A DNA stretch of 44,130 nucleotides from an uncultured Peptostreptococcaceae bacterium (GTDB lineage Bacteria > Bacillota > Clostridia > Peptostreptococcales > Anaerovoracaceae): positions 1-44,130 of the forward strand of contig CAJUQR010000010.1 in NCBI GenBank assembly GCA_910588185.1, written 5' to 3'. Numbering within the stretch: the first letter of the stretch is position 1; every line of letters begins with the position of its first letter. The notes under the pieces were generated by a model, which saw only the letters and a program-made list of their open reading frames with translations, did not search any database and had not been told where the DNA came from. The position numbers were made by a program, and so were the translations under genes. Shown piece by piece: positions 33,073-42,347 of the stretch.

Positions 33073-34371
33073 ATGATTAAAGAAATTAAGGATGGTGTTT
33101 TGTGCTTTGATGGATGCAGCACTTTGGAACTTGCTCAAAAATTTGGAACGCCTCTTTATGTTATGTCTGAGACAAGTATTTTGGAAAAGTTTGATGAATT
33201 AAGGAAGTGTTTTCTTGATAAATATCCCAATACGAGAGTGGCATATGCATGCAAGGCATTTTGCAGCATGGCGATGATTAAACTCTGCGAAAGAGAGGGA
33301 ATGTGTATAGACGTTGTTTCGGGAGGCGAACTGTTTACTGCAATATCGGCAGGTTTCCCGGCAGAGAGGATAGAATTTAACGGAAATAATAAATTGTATT
33401 CTGAACTTGAGATGGCCATAGATTATGGTATAGGCAGAATCATAATTGACAGTCCTTTAGAACTTAAGATGATAGAGGAAATATGTGAGAAGAAAAACAA
33501 AAAAGTGAAGGTGCTATATAGAATAACTCCGGGAATTAAGGCGGATTCTCATGATTATATAGTTACAGGGAAAAAAGATTCTAAATTTGGATTTCCTATA
33601 GATGAAGACGTTTTATATCCGGAATTTGAGAGAGCTATTGATTCACCTTATGTGGAGTTTATGGGGCTGCACTTTCATATAGGCTCTCAGATACTTGATA
33701 ATGATCCTTATTTGCAGGCAGTTGAGGTCATGCTCAGCCATATTAAAGATATAAGGGAAAAATTGTCCTATGAGGTTAAGGAGATTAACTTGGGAGGTGG
33801 ATTTGGGGCGGTTTATACTGACGAAGAGAAAAAACCGTATAGTTATTTTATCGATCCGATTATGGCAAGAATACAAAATGAATATAAAGAGAACAATCTT
33901 CCTATGCCATCTATAGTTATAGAACCTGGAAGAAGTATAGTAGCTGAAGCTGGTATGAGTTTGTATACTGTAGGGAATGTAAAAGAGATAAGAGGAGTAA
34001 GAAAATATGCGGCTGTAGACGGAGGGATGCCTGACAATATAAGGCCTGCTCTTTACCAATGTGCTTATGACGGAATGGTGGCAAATAAGGCAGATTTACC
34101 AAATAAAGAAAAGGTTACAGTATGCGGCAAGTGTTGTGAATCAGGAGATATATTGATAAGAGACTGCTGTGTTCCTGAAAATATTTCGAGAGGAGATTTG
34201 TTTGCAGTTTTTAGCACAGGAGCTTATGGGTATTCAATGGCTTCAAATTATAACAGCAATCCTATTCCTGCCGTAGTATTGGTTAAGCAAGGGATAAGCG
34301 AGATAATCGTAAAGAGGCAGTCTTACGATGAAATAATTGAAAGAAACCTGATCCCGCAAATGCTGAAATAA
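33073..34371 (+). CDS. lysA: Diaminopimelate decarboxylase-type PLP enzyme
   Basis: ATG 33073 follows AAAGGAG by 10 nt; ATG 33028 is too close to the predicted transcript start. The 432-aa fold-type III enzyme has PLP Lys61 (YACKAFCS), GLHFHIGSQ, NLGGGFG, EPGRSIVAEAG, the CESGD motif (C355-D359) and GAYGYSMASNYNS, all characteristic of LysA, which decarboxylates meso-diaminopimelate to L-lysine. Its place in a sigma-54 operon with a transporter and D-aminopeptidase suggests a catabolic or salvage role. An unknown, related substrate is possible. Confidence 0.9.
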   Translation: MIKEIKDGVLCFDGCSTLELAQKFGTPLYVMSETSILEKFDELRKCFLDKYPNTRVAYACKAFCSMAMIKLCEREGMCIDVVSGGELFTAISAGFPAERIEFNGNNKLYSELEMAIDYGIGRIIIDSPLELKMIEEICEKKNKKVKVLYRITPGIKADSHDYIVTGKKDSKFGFPIDEDVLYPEFERAIDSPYVEFMGLHFHIGSQILDNDPYLQAVEVMLSHIKDIREKLSYEVKEINLGGGFGAVYTDEEKKPYSYFIDPIMARIQNEYKENNLPMPSIVIEPGRSIVAEAGMSLYTVGNVKEIRGVRKYAAVDGGMPDNIRPALYQCAYDGMVANKADLPNKEKVTVCGKCCESGDILIRDCCVPENISRGDLFAVFSTGAYGYSMASNYNSNPIPAVVLVKQGISEIIVKRQSYDEIIERNLIPQMLK

Positions 34372-34423
34372 TGGTAATTATGTGCGAGCACTATATATAA
34401 AATAAAAAAAGGAGGGATTATAT

Positions 34424-35890
34424 ATGAACATTTTAAAGGGAATAGCAAAGTTTATTCCAATATTCGTTTTGGCAATTATGATGATTTTGGGGTTCGATAT
34501 ACTTATAGCAGCCCCGGCAGCTTTGATTGCTGCATTTATCATTGCAGGAATTACAGAAAAAGTTAAGTTTAACGAGAGCTTAAATGCTGCAATTGAAAAT
34601 GTTAAAGAAGTAATAATGGCAATGTTCATCTTACTGTTTGCTTATGCTATGGCCAATGTATTTATGACTACAGGCGTAGGCGCTGCAATTGTAAATATAG
34701 CCTTGGCGCTTGGTGTAACGGCAAGGACTGTAGCGGTGGTGGCTTTGGTAGTTACTGCTGTATTATCTGTAGCGACGGGAACTTCATGGGGAACCTTTGC
34801 GGCGTGTGCCCCTATATTCCTGTGGCTTAATCACATCGTTGAGGGAGATGTATTGCTTACAGTCGCTGCATGTGCAGGAGGAGCCTGCTTTGGAGACAAC
34901 ATAGGCCTTATTTCAGACACTACTATTGTATCTTCGGGAATCCAAGGAGTGCAGGTTGTTGACAGAATAAGACATCAAGGACCATGGTCATTGACATGCT
35001 TGGTATTAGCAGCTATAGTTACTTATGTAGTATCAGTAGTAGGTGGACTTAGTGCACAATCGGTAGATGCTTCTAATATAGTATCGGAATTGCCGGCAGA
35101 AGTATGGGATGTACTTGAAGCTGAAAGACCTGCGGCAATATCTCTTTTGCAACAGGTGCAAGACACAGTACCCTATTATATGGCAATTCCTCTTGTAATT
35201 GTAATAGGGCTTGCTGTATTTGGAATCAACACCTTTATTTGTATAGGTTCCGGAATATTGTCAGCGTACATATTCGGATCGTTTGCAGGCACAGTTACAT
35301 CTCCTATGGAATTCTTAGAATTGATATTAGGCGGTTTTGCAGATGCAGGTTCATGGGCAGTACAAGTAATGATGTGGGTATCAGCATTTGGCGGAGTAAT
35401 GGCAAATATACATGCTTTTGAGCCTCTTTCTAAACTGATTGTAAAAATGGCTAAAAACGTAAGGCAATTGCTCTTCTACAACGGCATTTTCTGTGTACTT
35501 GGAAATGCTTGCTTGTCAGATGAGATGGCTCAGATAGTAACATGCGGACCTATTATAAAAGACATAACTACTGAAAATGTAGAGGCAAGTGAAGAAGACA
35601 TGTATAAGCTTAAATTGAGGAATGCAACCATGTCAGATGCAATGGGAGTGTATGGTTCACAGCTTATTCCTTGGCATGGATATATGGTATTTTATATAGG
35701 CATGGCAGTAGGTGTATATCCGCTTGCAAACTTTAGCGCAATGGCTATAATTACTCACAACTATATTGCATGGATAGCAGTGTTTTCAATGCTTATTCTT
35801 ACGTTGACAGGCTGGGATAGATTTATTCCTCTGCTTAAGATACCAAGAGAGCCAAATGTAAAATTAGTTAAAAAGAATGTCTCAAAATAG
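34424..35890 (+). CDS. NhaC-family Na+/H+ or substrate antiporter
   Basis: The 488-aa product has about eleven to twelve membrane helices. GTSWGTFAACAPI and CFGDNIGLISDTTIVSS match the NhaC/MleN family motif (GDxxxxISDTTI). Some family members exchange carboxylates with Na+ or H+, for example malate/lactate antiporters. AAAAGGAGGG precedes ATG 34424, 52 nt after the decarboxylase gene. Pairing with a decarboxylase recalls decarboxylation/antiport systems, so it may import diaminopimelate or export lysine; this is inference. Confidence 0.88.
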   Translation: MNILKGIAKFIPIFVLAIMMILGFDILIAAPAALIAAFIIAGITEKVKFNESLNAAIENVKEVIMAMFILLFAYAMANVFMTTGVGAAIVNIALALGVTARTVAVVALVVTAVLSVATGTSWGTFAACAPIFLWLNHIVEGDVLLTVAACAGGACFGDNIGLISDTTIVSSGIQGVQVVDRIRHQGPWSLTCLVLAAIVTYVVSVVGGLSAQSVDASNIVSELPAEVWDVLEAERPAAISLLQQVQDTVPYYMAIPLVIVIGLAVFGINTFICIGSGILSAYIFGSFAGTVTSPMEFLELILGGFADAGSWAVQVMMWVSAFGGVMANIHAFEPLSKLIVKMAKNVRQLLFYNGIFCVLGNACLSDEMAQIVTCGPIIKDITTENVEASEEDMYKLKLRNATMSDAMGVYGSQLIPWHGYMVFYIGMAVGVYPLANFSAMAIITHNYIAWIAVFSMLILTLTGWDRFIPLLKIPREPNVKLVKKNVSK

Positions 35891-35919
35891 AGGACTAAAA
35901 TAACGATTAAGGAGATCAA

Positions 35920-36753
35920 ATGAAAATTTTTATTTCAGCTGATCTGGAAGGCACCAATGGCATTGTTTCACCCGGAGATATAATTCCGGGTGAAGCAGGT
36001 TATGAAGCCGCCAGAGTACTTATGACGGAAGAAGTAAATGCAGCAATTGAGGGACTTTATATGGGAGGCGCAACTGCTGTAACAGTTTGTGATTCACATG
36101 AAATTGCTCAAAATATAAGAATTGATCTTTTGGATGAAAGGGCAAGTTTTATAAGTGGCGCTACAAGAGCTGATTCTATGGTACATAGTATAGATAATAC
36201 ATATGATGGGTTGGTGCTGCTTGGACATCATGCTATGTTCGGCACGAAACAAGCTGTTCTTGACCATAGTTATGATCAATATCTCATAAGAGAACTTAAG
36301 ATAAACGGCAAAGCTTACGGAGAAGTGGGTGTGAACGCACTTTTGGCTTCTGAGAGGGGAGTGCCGTTTATAATGGCTTCGGGGGATGATGCGCTTGAGC
36401 GTGAAGCTAAAGAGTTTTATAATGACGTGGAAGTTGCCGCTGTTAAAAAAGCAGAAGGAAGATATTGTGCCAAATGTCTGCCAAAGGCAGAATGCAGGGA
36501 ACTTTTAGTTAATACAGCTAAGAGAGCTGCTGAAACTGCCAAGCTTAAAAAATGTGTTCCTGTATCTAAAAACTTAACTATGGGAGTCGTGTTCCAACAG
36601 ACTTGCATGGCAGACGGAGCAGAGAGAGTTAAGGGCGTAAGGCGTATAGGCGCCATGGAAGTATCTTATGAATGCAGTTCGATGACGGAGTACATGCAGA
36701 TGAGACAAGTTATATTCCAAGCGGCAGCGGAATTTTATGATAAAAGGTTTTAG
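35920..36753 (+). CDS. M55 family D-aminopeptidase (DppA-like)
   Basis: The 277-aa zinc peptidase has DLEG (D8, E10), CDSHE (H60), GHHAM (H103, H104) and YGEVGVNA (E135), matching the zinc-binding pattern of Bacillus subtilis DppA, which removes N-terminal D-alanine from D-Ala-containing peptides. It is cytosolic. AAGGAG precedes ATG 35920. Being placed between a transporter and dapF, it probably processes peptidoglycan-derived or other D-amino-acid peptides. Confidence 0.93.
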   Translation: MKIFISADLEGTNGIVSPGDIIPGEAGYEAARVLMTEEVNAAIEGLYMGGATAVTVCDSHEIAQNIRIDLLDERASFISGATRADSMVHSIDNTYDGLVLLGHHAMFGTKQAVLDHSYDQYLIRELKINGKAYGEVGVNALLASERGVPFIMASGDDALEREAKEFYNDVEVAAVKKAEGRYCAKCLPKAECRELLVNTAKRAAETAKLKKCVPVSKNLTMGVVFQQTCMADGAERVKGVRRIGAMEVSYECSSMTEYMQMRQVIFQAAAEFYDKRF

Positions 36754-36756
36754 AAT

Positions 36757-37638
36757 ATGAAATTTACTAAAATACATGGAACAGGCAATGACTTTGTGAT
36801 TATAGATAACAGAGTTGAAGCTTTAGATGAAGCTCAGCTTGGCAAGCTGGCAAGAACTCTTTGCCGCCGGCGGTTATCTATAGGTGCAGACGGACTTATG
36901 GCGGTAGATAACCCTGATAACGGAGGCGATTATAAGATGAGATTCTTTAATGCTGACGGAAGCATGGGAGAGATGTGCGGTAATGGTGCAAGATGCATTG
37001 CAAGATACGGGTTTGAAAAGAAACTTGCCGGAGAAACGCAAAGGATAGAGACTACCGCCGGCATGGTAGTTGGACATAGAGAAAGCCAAAGATTTTATAA
37101 GATAAAACTCAATGATGCAAGTAAATTGCAGCTGGATATAAAGACCGAAATTAACGGAAAGACCTATGTATGTTCGTATGTTGAACTTGGAGATCCCGGA
37201 ATACCTCATGTAGTCATAAGGATTGAAGGACTTTCAAAGTTGTTTGCAGATAATCTGGATATTGCAGGGCTTATATTATCTGGAAGAGTGGGTGAAAATT
37301 CCTTTCTTGAAAAGCTTAAAGAATTAGGCAGACTGCTGAGATATTATTCTGCTTTTCCTAAAGGGGCAAATGTGAATTTCTATGATATAGTAGGGGATAA
37401 TAGTCTTGTAGAGATAACGTATGAGAGAGGCGTGGAGGACTTTACCCTTGCATGCGGAACGGGAACAGGTTCAGTAGTAAAGGTTTTGACTGAGCTTGGA
37501 GAAAGCGACGGAAAAAATGTTAAAGTGCGAGTTCCGGGCGGAGAGCTTTTCATAGATATAGAAGATGGAATATATTTATCCGGACCTACAAATATAGTTG
37601 CGGAAGGTTATGTTACCGATGAGGACCTGGTAATATAA
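36757..37638 (+). CDS. dapF: Diaminopimelate epimerase
   Basis: The 293-aa cofactor-independent racemase starts 3 nt after the previous stop. The two catalytic cysteines are in MCGNGARC (C74) and ACGTGTGS (C233; the usual continuation is ACGTGA). TKIHGTGNDFVI at the N-terminus is diagnostic. The enzyme interconverts LL- and meso-diaminopimelate. It is slightly longer than typical (about 275 aa). It is the last gene of the operon and provides the meso isomer used by the LysA-type enzyme. Confidence 0.93.
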   Translation: MKFTKIHGTGNDFVIIDNRVEALDEAQLGKLARTLCRRRLSIGADGLMAVDNPDNGGDYKMRFFNADGSMGEMCGNGARCIARYGFEKKLAGETQRIETTAGMVVGHRESQRFYKIKLNDASKLQLDIKTEINGKTYVCSYVELGDPGIPHVVIRIEGLSKLFADNLDIAGLILSGRVGENSFLEKLKELGRLLRYYSAFPKGANVNFYDIVGDNSLVEITYERGVEDFTLACGTGTGSVVKVLTELGESDGKNVKVRVPGGELFIDIEDGIYLSGPTNIVAEGYVTDEDLVI

Positions 37639-37675
37639 AGATTTCGGAAATATCAAAAGTTGAGTTATACAATTG

Positions 37676-37710
37676 CTCGTCTTGTTTAATTGCAAGGCGG
37701 GTATTTTTTT
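37676..37710 (+). terminator. Terminator of the decarboxylase-dapF operon
   Basis: A 9-bp stem with G-U pairs (CTCGTCTTG 37676-37684 with CAAGGCGGG 37693-37701) is followed by TATTTTTTT. Confidence 0.8.
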
Positions 37711-37784
37711 ACATGTAAAGAAAATTTTCTATGTAAAAACTGACATACATTTGACTCCTTCAATATAAATGTTGGAATTTCAAC
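37708..37784 (+). promoter_or_regulatory. Candidate activator sites upstream of the permease
   Basis: The region holds the perfect palindrome TTTACATGTAAA (37708-37719), a related half site CTATGTAAAA (37729-37738), the palindrome AGAAAATTTTCT (37719-37730), and GTTGGAATTTCAAC (37771-37784). They lie 12-90 bp upstream of the -24 box. Confidence 0.5.
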
Positions 37785-37795
37785 GCAGTAAAATT

Positions 37796-37811
37796 TGGCA
37801 TAATACTTGCG
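37796..37811 (+). promoter_or_regulatory. Sigma-54 promoter 2
   Basis: TGGCATAATACTTGCG has GG and GC separated by 10 nt (37797-37798 and 37809-37810), 41 nt before the permease ATG. Confidence 0.9.
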
Positions 37812-37851
37812 ATAATATTTTAAAAGACAAATCTAAAAAGGAGGCGAAGAA

Positions 37852-39249
37852 ATGTCAAGCAAAAAAAATAGTGCACTTGAAGGCGGCGAATTTAAAAAAG
37901 AGATAACCGTCTTTGGCGGTGTAAGTATTGTAGCTGGCATCATGGTTGGCTCAGGTATCTTCTATCTGGGTTCATACGTATTACAGAGAGCTAATTACGA
38001 TACAGGTACAGCACTTATGTGTTGGATTATAGGCGGAATTATAAGTTTATTGGGAGCTCTTTGCGTATCAGAATTAGGTTCATCTATGCCAAAAGCAGGA
38101 GGACTCACAGTTTATCTGAATGAAGTATATCATCCTATAATTGGATATATGTATGGATTCAGCCAATGGCTGATAGCAAGTCCAGGTTCAATTGCGGCAA
38201 TTGCGATTGCAATACCTACAGCATTGATTGATTTCTTTCCGGGAATGACAGATGGAAAAGTAAAGGCGATAGCTATTGTACTGGTTATTTTATTTACTCT
38301 TTATAATATTCTTGGTGTAAAAGAAGCATCAATGATGGCGAATGTAGCTCTTATTGCAAAAATTATACCTATGGTAATAATTCTTGTGGCTGCAATTGTT
38401 ATAGGTAACAATATGCCTGATATGAGCCCTATTCCTGTAGATGAAGCAGGTAATACTTTAAGTTTAGGCGGAGGTATTGGAGTCGTTTCATTCGCAGTTC
38501 TTGCAACATTATGGGCTTATGAAGGCTGGTCCAATGTGGCAAATATAGGTGAAGAGATGAGAAATCCTAAGAGGGATCTTCCTCTTGCACTTATAATAGG
38601 CGTAGCGGCAGTAGCAGTTTTATATTTCTTATTTAACTTTGCTCTTTACAGAGTTATTCCTATTGAAGAAGCTAAAGTTATGATTGAAAATGATCAAGTT
38701 TATCTTGGAACTGAGGTAGCAAAGAGATTGTTCGGTAACGCAGGAAGTATTTTGGTTGTAGCTACCATGCTTATTGCGATGCTTGGTTCACTCAATGGAC
38801 AAGTACTTGCCTTCGCAAGAATCGGATACGCGATGGCAGAAGAAGGTCACTTCTTTAAGAACCAGGGTAAACTTTCAAAAAGAGGTGTCCCTGCTGTATC
38901 ACTGATTACACAGTGTATATTATCATGCATTTTAATTCTTATGAGAAGTTTAGATCAGCTTACAACACTGGTAGTATTCCTTGGAATGATAGGTACTGTG
39001 CTTGGAGTTGCAGGCGTATTGGTTAACAGAAAGAGATTCCCTGAACGTGAAAAACCTTATAAAGTTCCGGGAGGACCTGTTTTAGTTATAATCACTACGA
39101 TTATCTTTATTGCGCTTATGATTAACAACTTTATTGAGGATCCATTTATGTCTATTCTTGGACTTATAGTAGTACCTGCTATTGGAGCTGGAATTTATAT
39201 CTACTATGGTAAAAAAGAAAAAACAGAGAAAATAACTGAAAACAACTAA
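37852..39249 (+). CDS. APC-superfamily amino acid permease
   Basis: The 465-aa product has about twelve membrane helices. VGSGIF (residues 32-37) in the first helix binds the substrate backbone, and ALWAYEGWSNVANIGEEMRNPKRDLP is the conserved helix 6/loop signature of the LAT/APC group. Transport is probably by H+/Na+ symport or amino acid exchange. AAAGGAGG precedes ATG 37852. It is a single-gene unit with its own sigma-54 promoter and terminator, so it is induced with catabolic genes. The substrate cannot be read from sequence. Confidence 0.93.
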   Translation: MSSKKNSALEGGEFKKEITVFGGVSIVAGIMVGSGIFYLGSYVLQRANYDTGTALMCWIIGGIISLLGALCVSELGSSMPKAGGLTVYLNEVYHPIIGYMYGFSQWLIASPGSIAAIAIAIPTALIDFFPGMTDGKVKAIAIVLVILFTLYNILGVKEASMMANVALIAKIIPMVIILVAAIVIGNNMPDMSPIPVDEAGNTLSLGGGIGVVSFAVLATLWAYEGWSNVANIGEEMRNPKRDLPLALIIGVAAVAVLYFLFNFALYRVIPIEEAKVMIENDQVYLGTEVAKRLFGNAGSILVVATMLIAMLGSLNGQVLAFARIGYAMAEEGHFFKNQGKLSKRGVPAVSLITQCILSCILILMRSLDQLTTLVVFLGMIGTVLGVAGVLVNRKRFPEREKPYKVPGGPVLVIITTIIFIALMINNFIEDPFMSILGLIVVPAIGAGIYIYYGKKEKTEKITENN

Positions 39250-39267
39250 TGCCTTACATAGAAAATA

Positions 39268-39297
39268 CCTCCCATTTTATAAGATTAAGATGGGAGG
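39268..39297 (+). terminator. Terminator of the permease gene
   Basis: An 8-bp stem CCTCCCAT/ATGGGAGG is followed by ATTTTCTGTTTTTTT. Confidence 0.8.
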
Positions 39298-39338
39298 ATT
39301 TTCTGTTTTTTTGTAAAAACAGGTCGAAGTTCCAAAAT

Positions 39339-39367
39339 TTGACCAGGGGAGGGGTATATGGTAAAAT
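39339..39367 (+). promoter_or_regulatory. Sigma-A promoter of the paired RocR-like regulators
   Basis: TTGACC (39339-39344), exactly 17 nt, TAAAAT (39362-39367). GGGAGG precedes ATG 39398. Confidence 0.75.
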
Positions 39368-39397
39368 ATACAGTAAAAGGTAGCTGGGAGGAATATC

Positions 39398-40780
39398 ATG
39401 GGACTTACAAAATATGCCGAACAGATTTTAAATATATATAATTATTTTGACGGGGCTATAGTAGTAGACCGCAGAGGAACTGTTGAATATTATTATAATA
39501 GCCGCAGAGATATCAATACTCTTAAAGATGAAGAAATTTTAGGCAGAAGTCTGTTTGAGGTATATCGAGGAATAAAAGCGGATAACAGTACTATGATGGA
39601 GGTTATTAAAACAGGAAAGCCTCTTATAAACAAACATCAGAATTTGACTAACTATAAAGGTGAAACATATGAAGGACTTTTTAGTACGTTTCCGATTTGG
39701 GATGAAAACCGTATAGTCGGAGCTATAGAGATTTTTATTTATATGCAGAACCGAGATACGCATATGAATATATTTGCCATAGATTCGGAGATGACTAAAG
39801 CAGAGCAGACAAAAGTTCTCAGCGGCATGATTTCAGTATCAGACGAAATGGAATTGTTAAAGAGACGCATAGGGCAGACAGCACAGACTGATTCAAATGT
39901 TTTACTTTACGGAGAAACAGGGACAGGAAAGGAATTGGCGGCTCAGGCTATTCATAAAAGCAGTAAGAGGGGAAATATGAGATTCATATCTCAAAATTGT
40001 GCGGCAATTCCTGAAAATTTATTGGAGAGCATATTGTTTGGAACAGTAAGGGGCGGATTTACCAATGCGGAGAATCGTATGGGCCTTTTTGAAGCTGCCA
40101 ACAGAGGAACTTTGTTTTTAGATGAAATAAATTCTATGGACATGTCTGTTCAAGCAAAACTTCTGAAAGCAATTGAGGAACAGAAGATTACCCGTGTAGG
40201 AGGAATACAGCCGATATCGGTAGACGTAAGGATAATTGCGGCGACTAATGTTGATCCTTTAAAATGCTTAAGTGAGGGTAAGCTTAGAGAGGACTTATAT
40301 TATAGACTAAAAGTAGTGCAGCTTTGTATTCCGCCTCTGCGTAAAAGAAAAGAAGATATAATTCCTTTAACAGAATATTATGTTGATTTTTTTAATCAGA
40401 CCATGTCAAGACAGATAAAAGGTGTGACAGAAAAGGTCAAAGAAGCATTTATGAATCACAGTTGGCCAGGTAACGTAAGAGAACTTCGCAATATGATTGA
40501 AAGCGGTTTTAATCTTTGTGAAAGCGACTACATAGATTTGAAGGATATAGATTCGGACATGCTGTTTATTAGAGGAAAGTCCATAGATATATCAGACGAA
40601 AGAGAATGTGAAAACAACCTTAAGCAAAAAATGAAAAAATTTGAAAAACATATAATAAGACAAGCTCTTATTCATTGTAAAAGTCAGACAAAGGCAGCGG
40701 AATTACTGGGAATAAGCAGACAGACGCTGAACAACAAAATTAAGGATTTAAATATTTCAGAATCCTTGGACGGAGAGTAA
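39398..40780 (+). CDS. RocR-like sigma-54 activator with altered GAFTGA loop
   Basis: The 460-aa product has an N-terminal PAS-like sensor (about residues 10-125), an AAA+ domain with Walker A GETGTGKE (172-179) and LFLDEINSM, and a Fis-type helix-turn-helix (AAELLGISRQTLNNKIKDL). LFGTVRG is characteristic of RocR-type regulators of amino acid catabolism. The sigma-54 contact loop reads GGFTNA (219-224) instead of GAFTGA. It precedes a paralogue by 4 nt, so the two are co-transcribed. Confidence 0.9.
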   Translation: MGLTKYAEQILNIYNYFDGAIVVDRRGTVEYYYNSRRDINTLKDEEILGRSLFEVYRGIKADNSTMMEVIKTGKPLINKHQNLTNYKGETYEGLFSTFPIWDENRIVGAIEIFIYMQNRDTHMNIFAIDSEMTKAEQTKVLSGMISVSDEMELLKRRIGQTAQTDSNVLLYGETGTGKELAAQAIHKSSKRGNMRFISQNCAAIPENLLESILFGTVRGGFTNAENRMGLFEAANRGTLFLDEINSMDMSVQAKLLKAIEEQKITRVGGIQPISVDVRIIAATNVDPLKCLSEGKLREDLYYRLKVVQLCIPPLRKRKEDIIPLTEYYVDFFNQTMSRQIKGVTEKVKEAFMNHSWPGNVRELRNMIESGFNLCESDYIDLKDIDSDMLFIRGKSIDISDERECENNLKQKMKKFEKHIIRQALIHCKSQTKAAELLGISRQTLNNKIKDLNISESLDGE

Positions 40781-40784
40781 TAAT

Positions 40785-42173
40785 ATGCTTAAACTAAGAG
40801 AGCGTGCGCTGGAACTTTTAAACCTATATAATTATTTTGATGAGGCTATAATTTTTGACGATAATGCTATTGCTGTATATTACTACAATAATCGTACGGA
40901 TATAAATCCTATAGGTGAAGAAGAAATTGTAGGAAAACATCTAATGGAAATTTTTCCTGAATTGCAGAATGAAAACAGCACTGTCATGAAAGCATTGGTC
41001 AGTGGGGCGCCGACATACAATATGCAGCAAAAAGTTAAGTTGTACACAGGACAGTATGTAACTCATATGACTACTACTCTTCCTATTTCAGAGGAGGGTA
41101 AGATTACAGGCGTAGTAGAAGTATCGAGGAATATGAAGTTCGACTATCGGAGAAATATTTATATAACTCCTGAGATAGGACGGCGCAGCAGGCAGCTTTT
41201 TTCAGTGGATGACATTATATCTTGCTGTAGCGAAATGAAATGTGTGAAAGAGAAGATTAAAAAAGTATCTAAAACTGATTCTCCTGTAATGATCTACGGA
41301 CGTACAGGAACTGGCAAAGAAATGGTGGCTGAATCTATACATACAGGAGGAAAGAGGAAAAACCAAGCATTCATATCTCAAAATTGTGCGGCAATTCCTG
41401 AAACGTTGCTTGAGAGTATACTTTTTGGAACTGTTAGGGGAAGTTTTACAGGGGCAGAGGATAGACCTGGACTTTTTGAAAGCGCAGACGGAGGCACGCT
41501 ATTTTTAGATGAAATAAATAATATGCCGCTTAACCTTCAATCTAAGATACTGAAGGCGATAGAAGAACAAAAAATTACTAGAGTAGGCGATTATGAACCG
41601 CATAGCATAAATGTACGTATAATAGCGGCGACAAATGAAGAACCAATAGAGCTTGTAAAAAGTATGAAGTTAAGAGAAGACTTATATTATAGGCTTAGAG
41701 TAGTGCAGATAAATCTGCCTACACTTAACGAAAGAAAAGGAGATATTTCGCTTCTTACAGAGTATTTTATTAAAAAGTATAATAAGATTATGCATAAAAA
41801 TATTCTGGGGTTGGATGAAGACACGACACAGATGTTTTCTGCGCGTGATTGGAACGGCAATATTCGTGAATTGGAAAATACAATTGAATGCGCATTTAAT
41901 TTTTCCGATGAACCTTATATACATCTTTCAGATATACCGTGGTTTGAAGAAGAGATTGAGGAAGAATTATTCCCTGAACTAGATGTAGACAGTGGTGAAA
42001 CTTTAAAAATGATGTTAAATGATTATGAACATCAGCTGATTTGTGAAGCTGTAAACAGACATGATAGTATTCATGAAATGGCAGATGAGCTAGGCATAAC
42101 TCGCCAAAATTTATATCATAAATTGAAGTCATGTAAAGTGGAAAATAAATTTTACATGGATAGAAAATTTTAA
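40785..42173 (+). CDS. RocR-like sigma-54 activator, tandem paralogue
   Basis: The 462-aa product is organised like its upstream neighbour: PAS-like sensor, AAA+ with GRTGTGKE, loop GSFTGA at the same position (219-224), FLDEINNM, and C-terminal helix-turn-helix ADELGITRQNLYHKLKSCKV. FISQNCAAIPE...LLESILFGTVRG is shared almost exactly with the neighbour, also at DNA level, indicating tandem duplication followed by divergence. It sits directly upstream of the amidohydrolase sigma-54 promoter and is the likely activator of that unit, perhaps together with its twin. Confidence 0.92.
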   Translation: MLKLRERALELLNLYNYFDEAIIFDDNAIAVYYYNNRTDINPIGEEEIVGKHLMEIFPELQNENSTVMKALVSGAPTYNMQQKVKLYTGQYVTHMTTTLPISEEGKITGVVEVSRNMKFDYRRNIYITPEIGRRSRQLFSVDDIISCCSEMKCVKEKIKKVSKTDSPVMIYGRTGTGKEMVAESIHTGGKRKNQAFISQNCAAIPETLLESILFGTVRGSFTGAEDRPGLFESADGGTLFLDEINNMPLNLQSKILKAIEEQKITRVGDYEPHSINVRIIAATNEEPIELVKSMKLREDLYYRLRVVQINLPTLNERKGDISLLTEYFIKKYNKIMHKNILGLDEDTTQMFSARDWNGNIRELENTIECAFNFSDEPYIHLSDIPWFEEEIEEELFPELDVDSGETLKMMLNDYEHQLICEAVNRHDSIHEMADELGITRQNLYHKLKSCKVENKFYMDRKF

Positions 42174-42253
42174 AAATATTTATGAAAACTGAAAAGATTT
42201 ATTTTTTAATTGAAATAGTAAACATATTGAAAAATCAGTATATTTATTGATTT

Positions 42254-42286
42254 AAGCGAGATTTTTTTGATGAAAAAGTCTCGCTT
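42254..42286 (+). terminator. Terminator of the RocR-like gene pair
   Basis: The 8-bp outer stem AAGCGAGA/TCTCGCTT, extended by an inner TTTTT/AAAAA pairing, is followed by TTTTTAATT, seven bases before the next -24 box. It may also serve as a regulator site. Confidence 0.7.
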
Positions 42287-42292
42287 TTTAAT

Positions 42293-42308
42293 TGGCATGG
42301 TAATTGCG
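42293..42308 (+). promoter_or_regulatory. Sigma-54 promoter 3
   Basis: TGGCATGGTAATTGCG has GG (42294-42295) and GC (42306-42307) separated by 10 nt, 40 nt before the amidohydrolase ATG. Confidence 0.9.
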
Positions 42309-42347
42309 TATACATTAAAGTAACAGAACAGAGAAGGAGGTTTAAGT

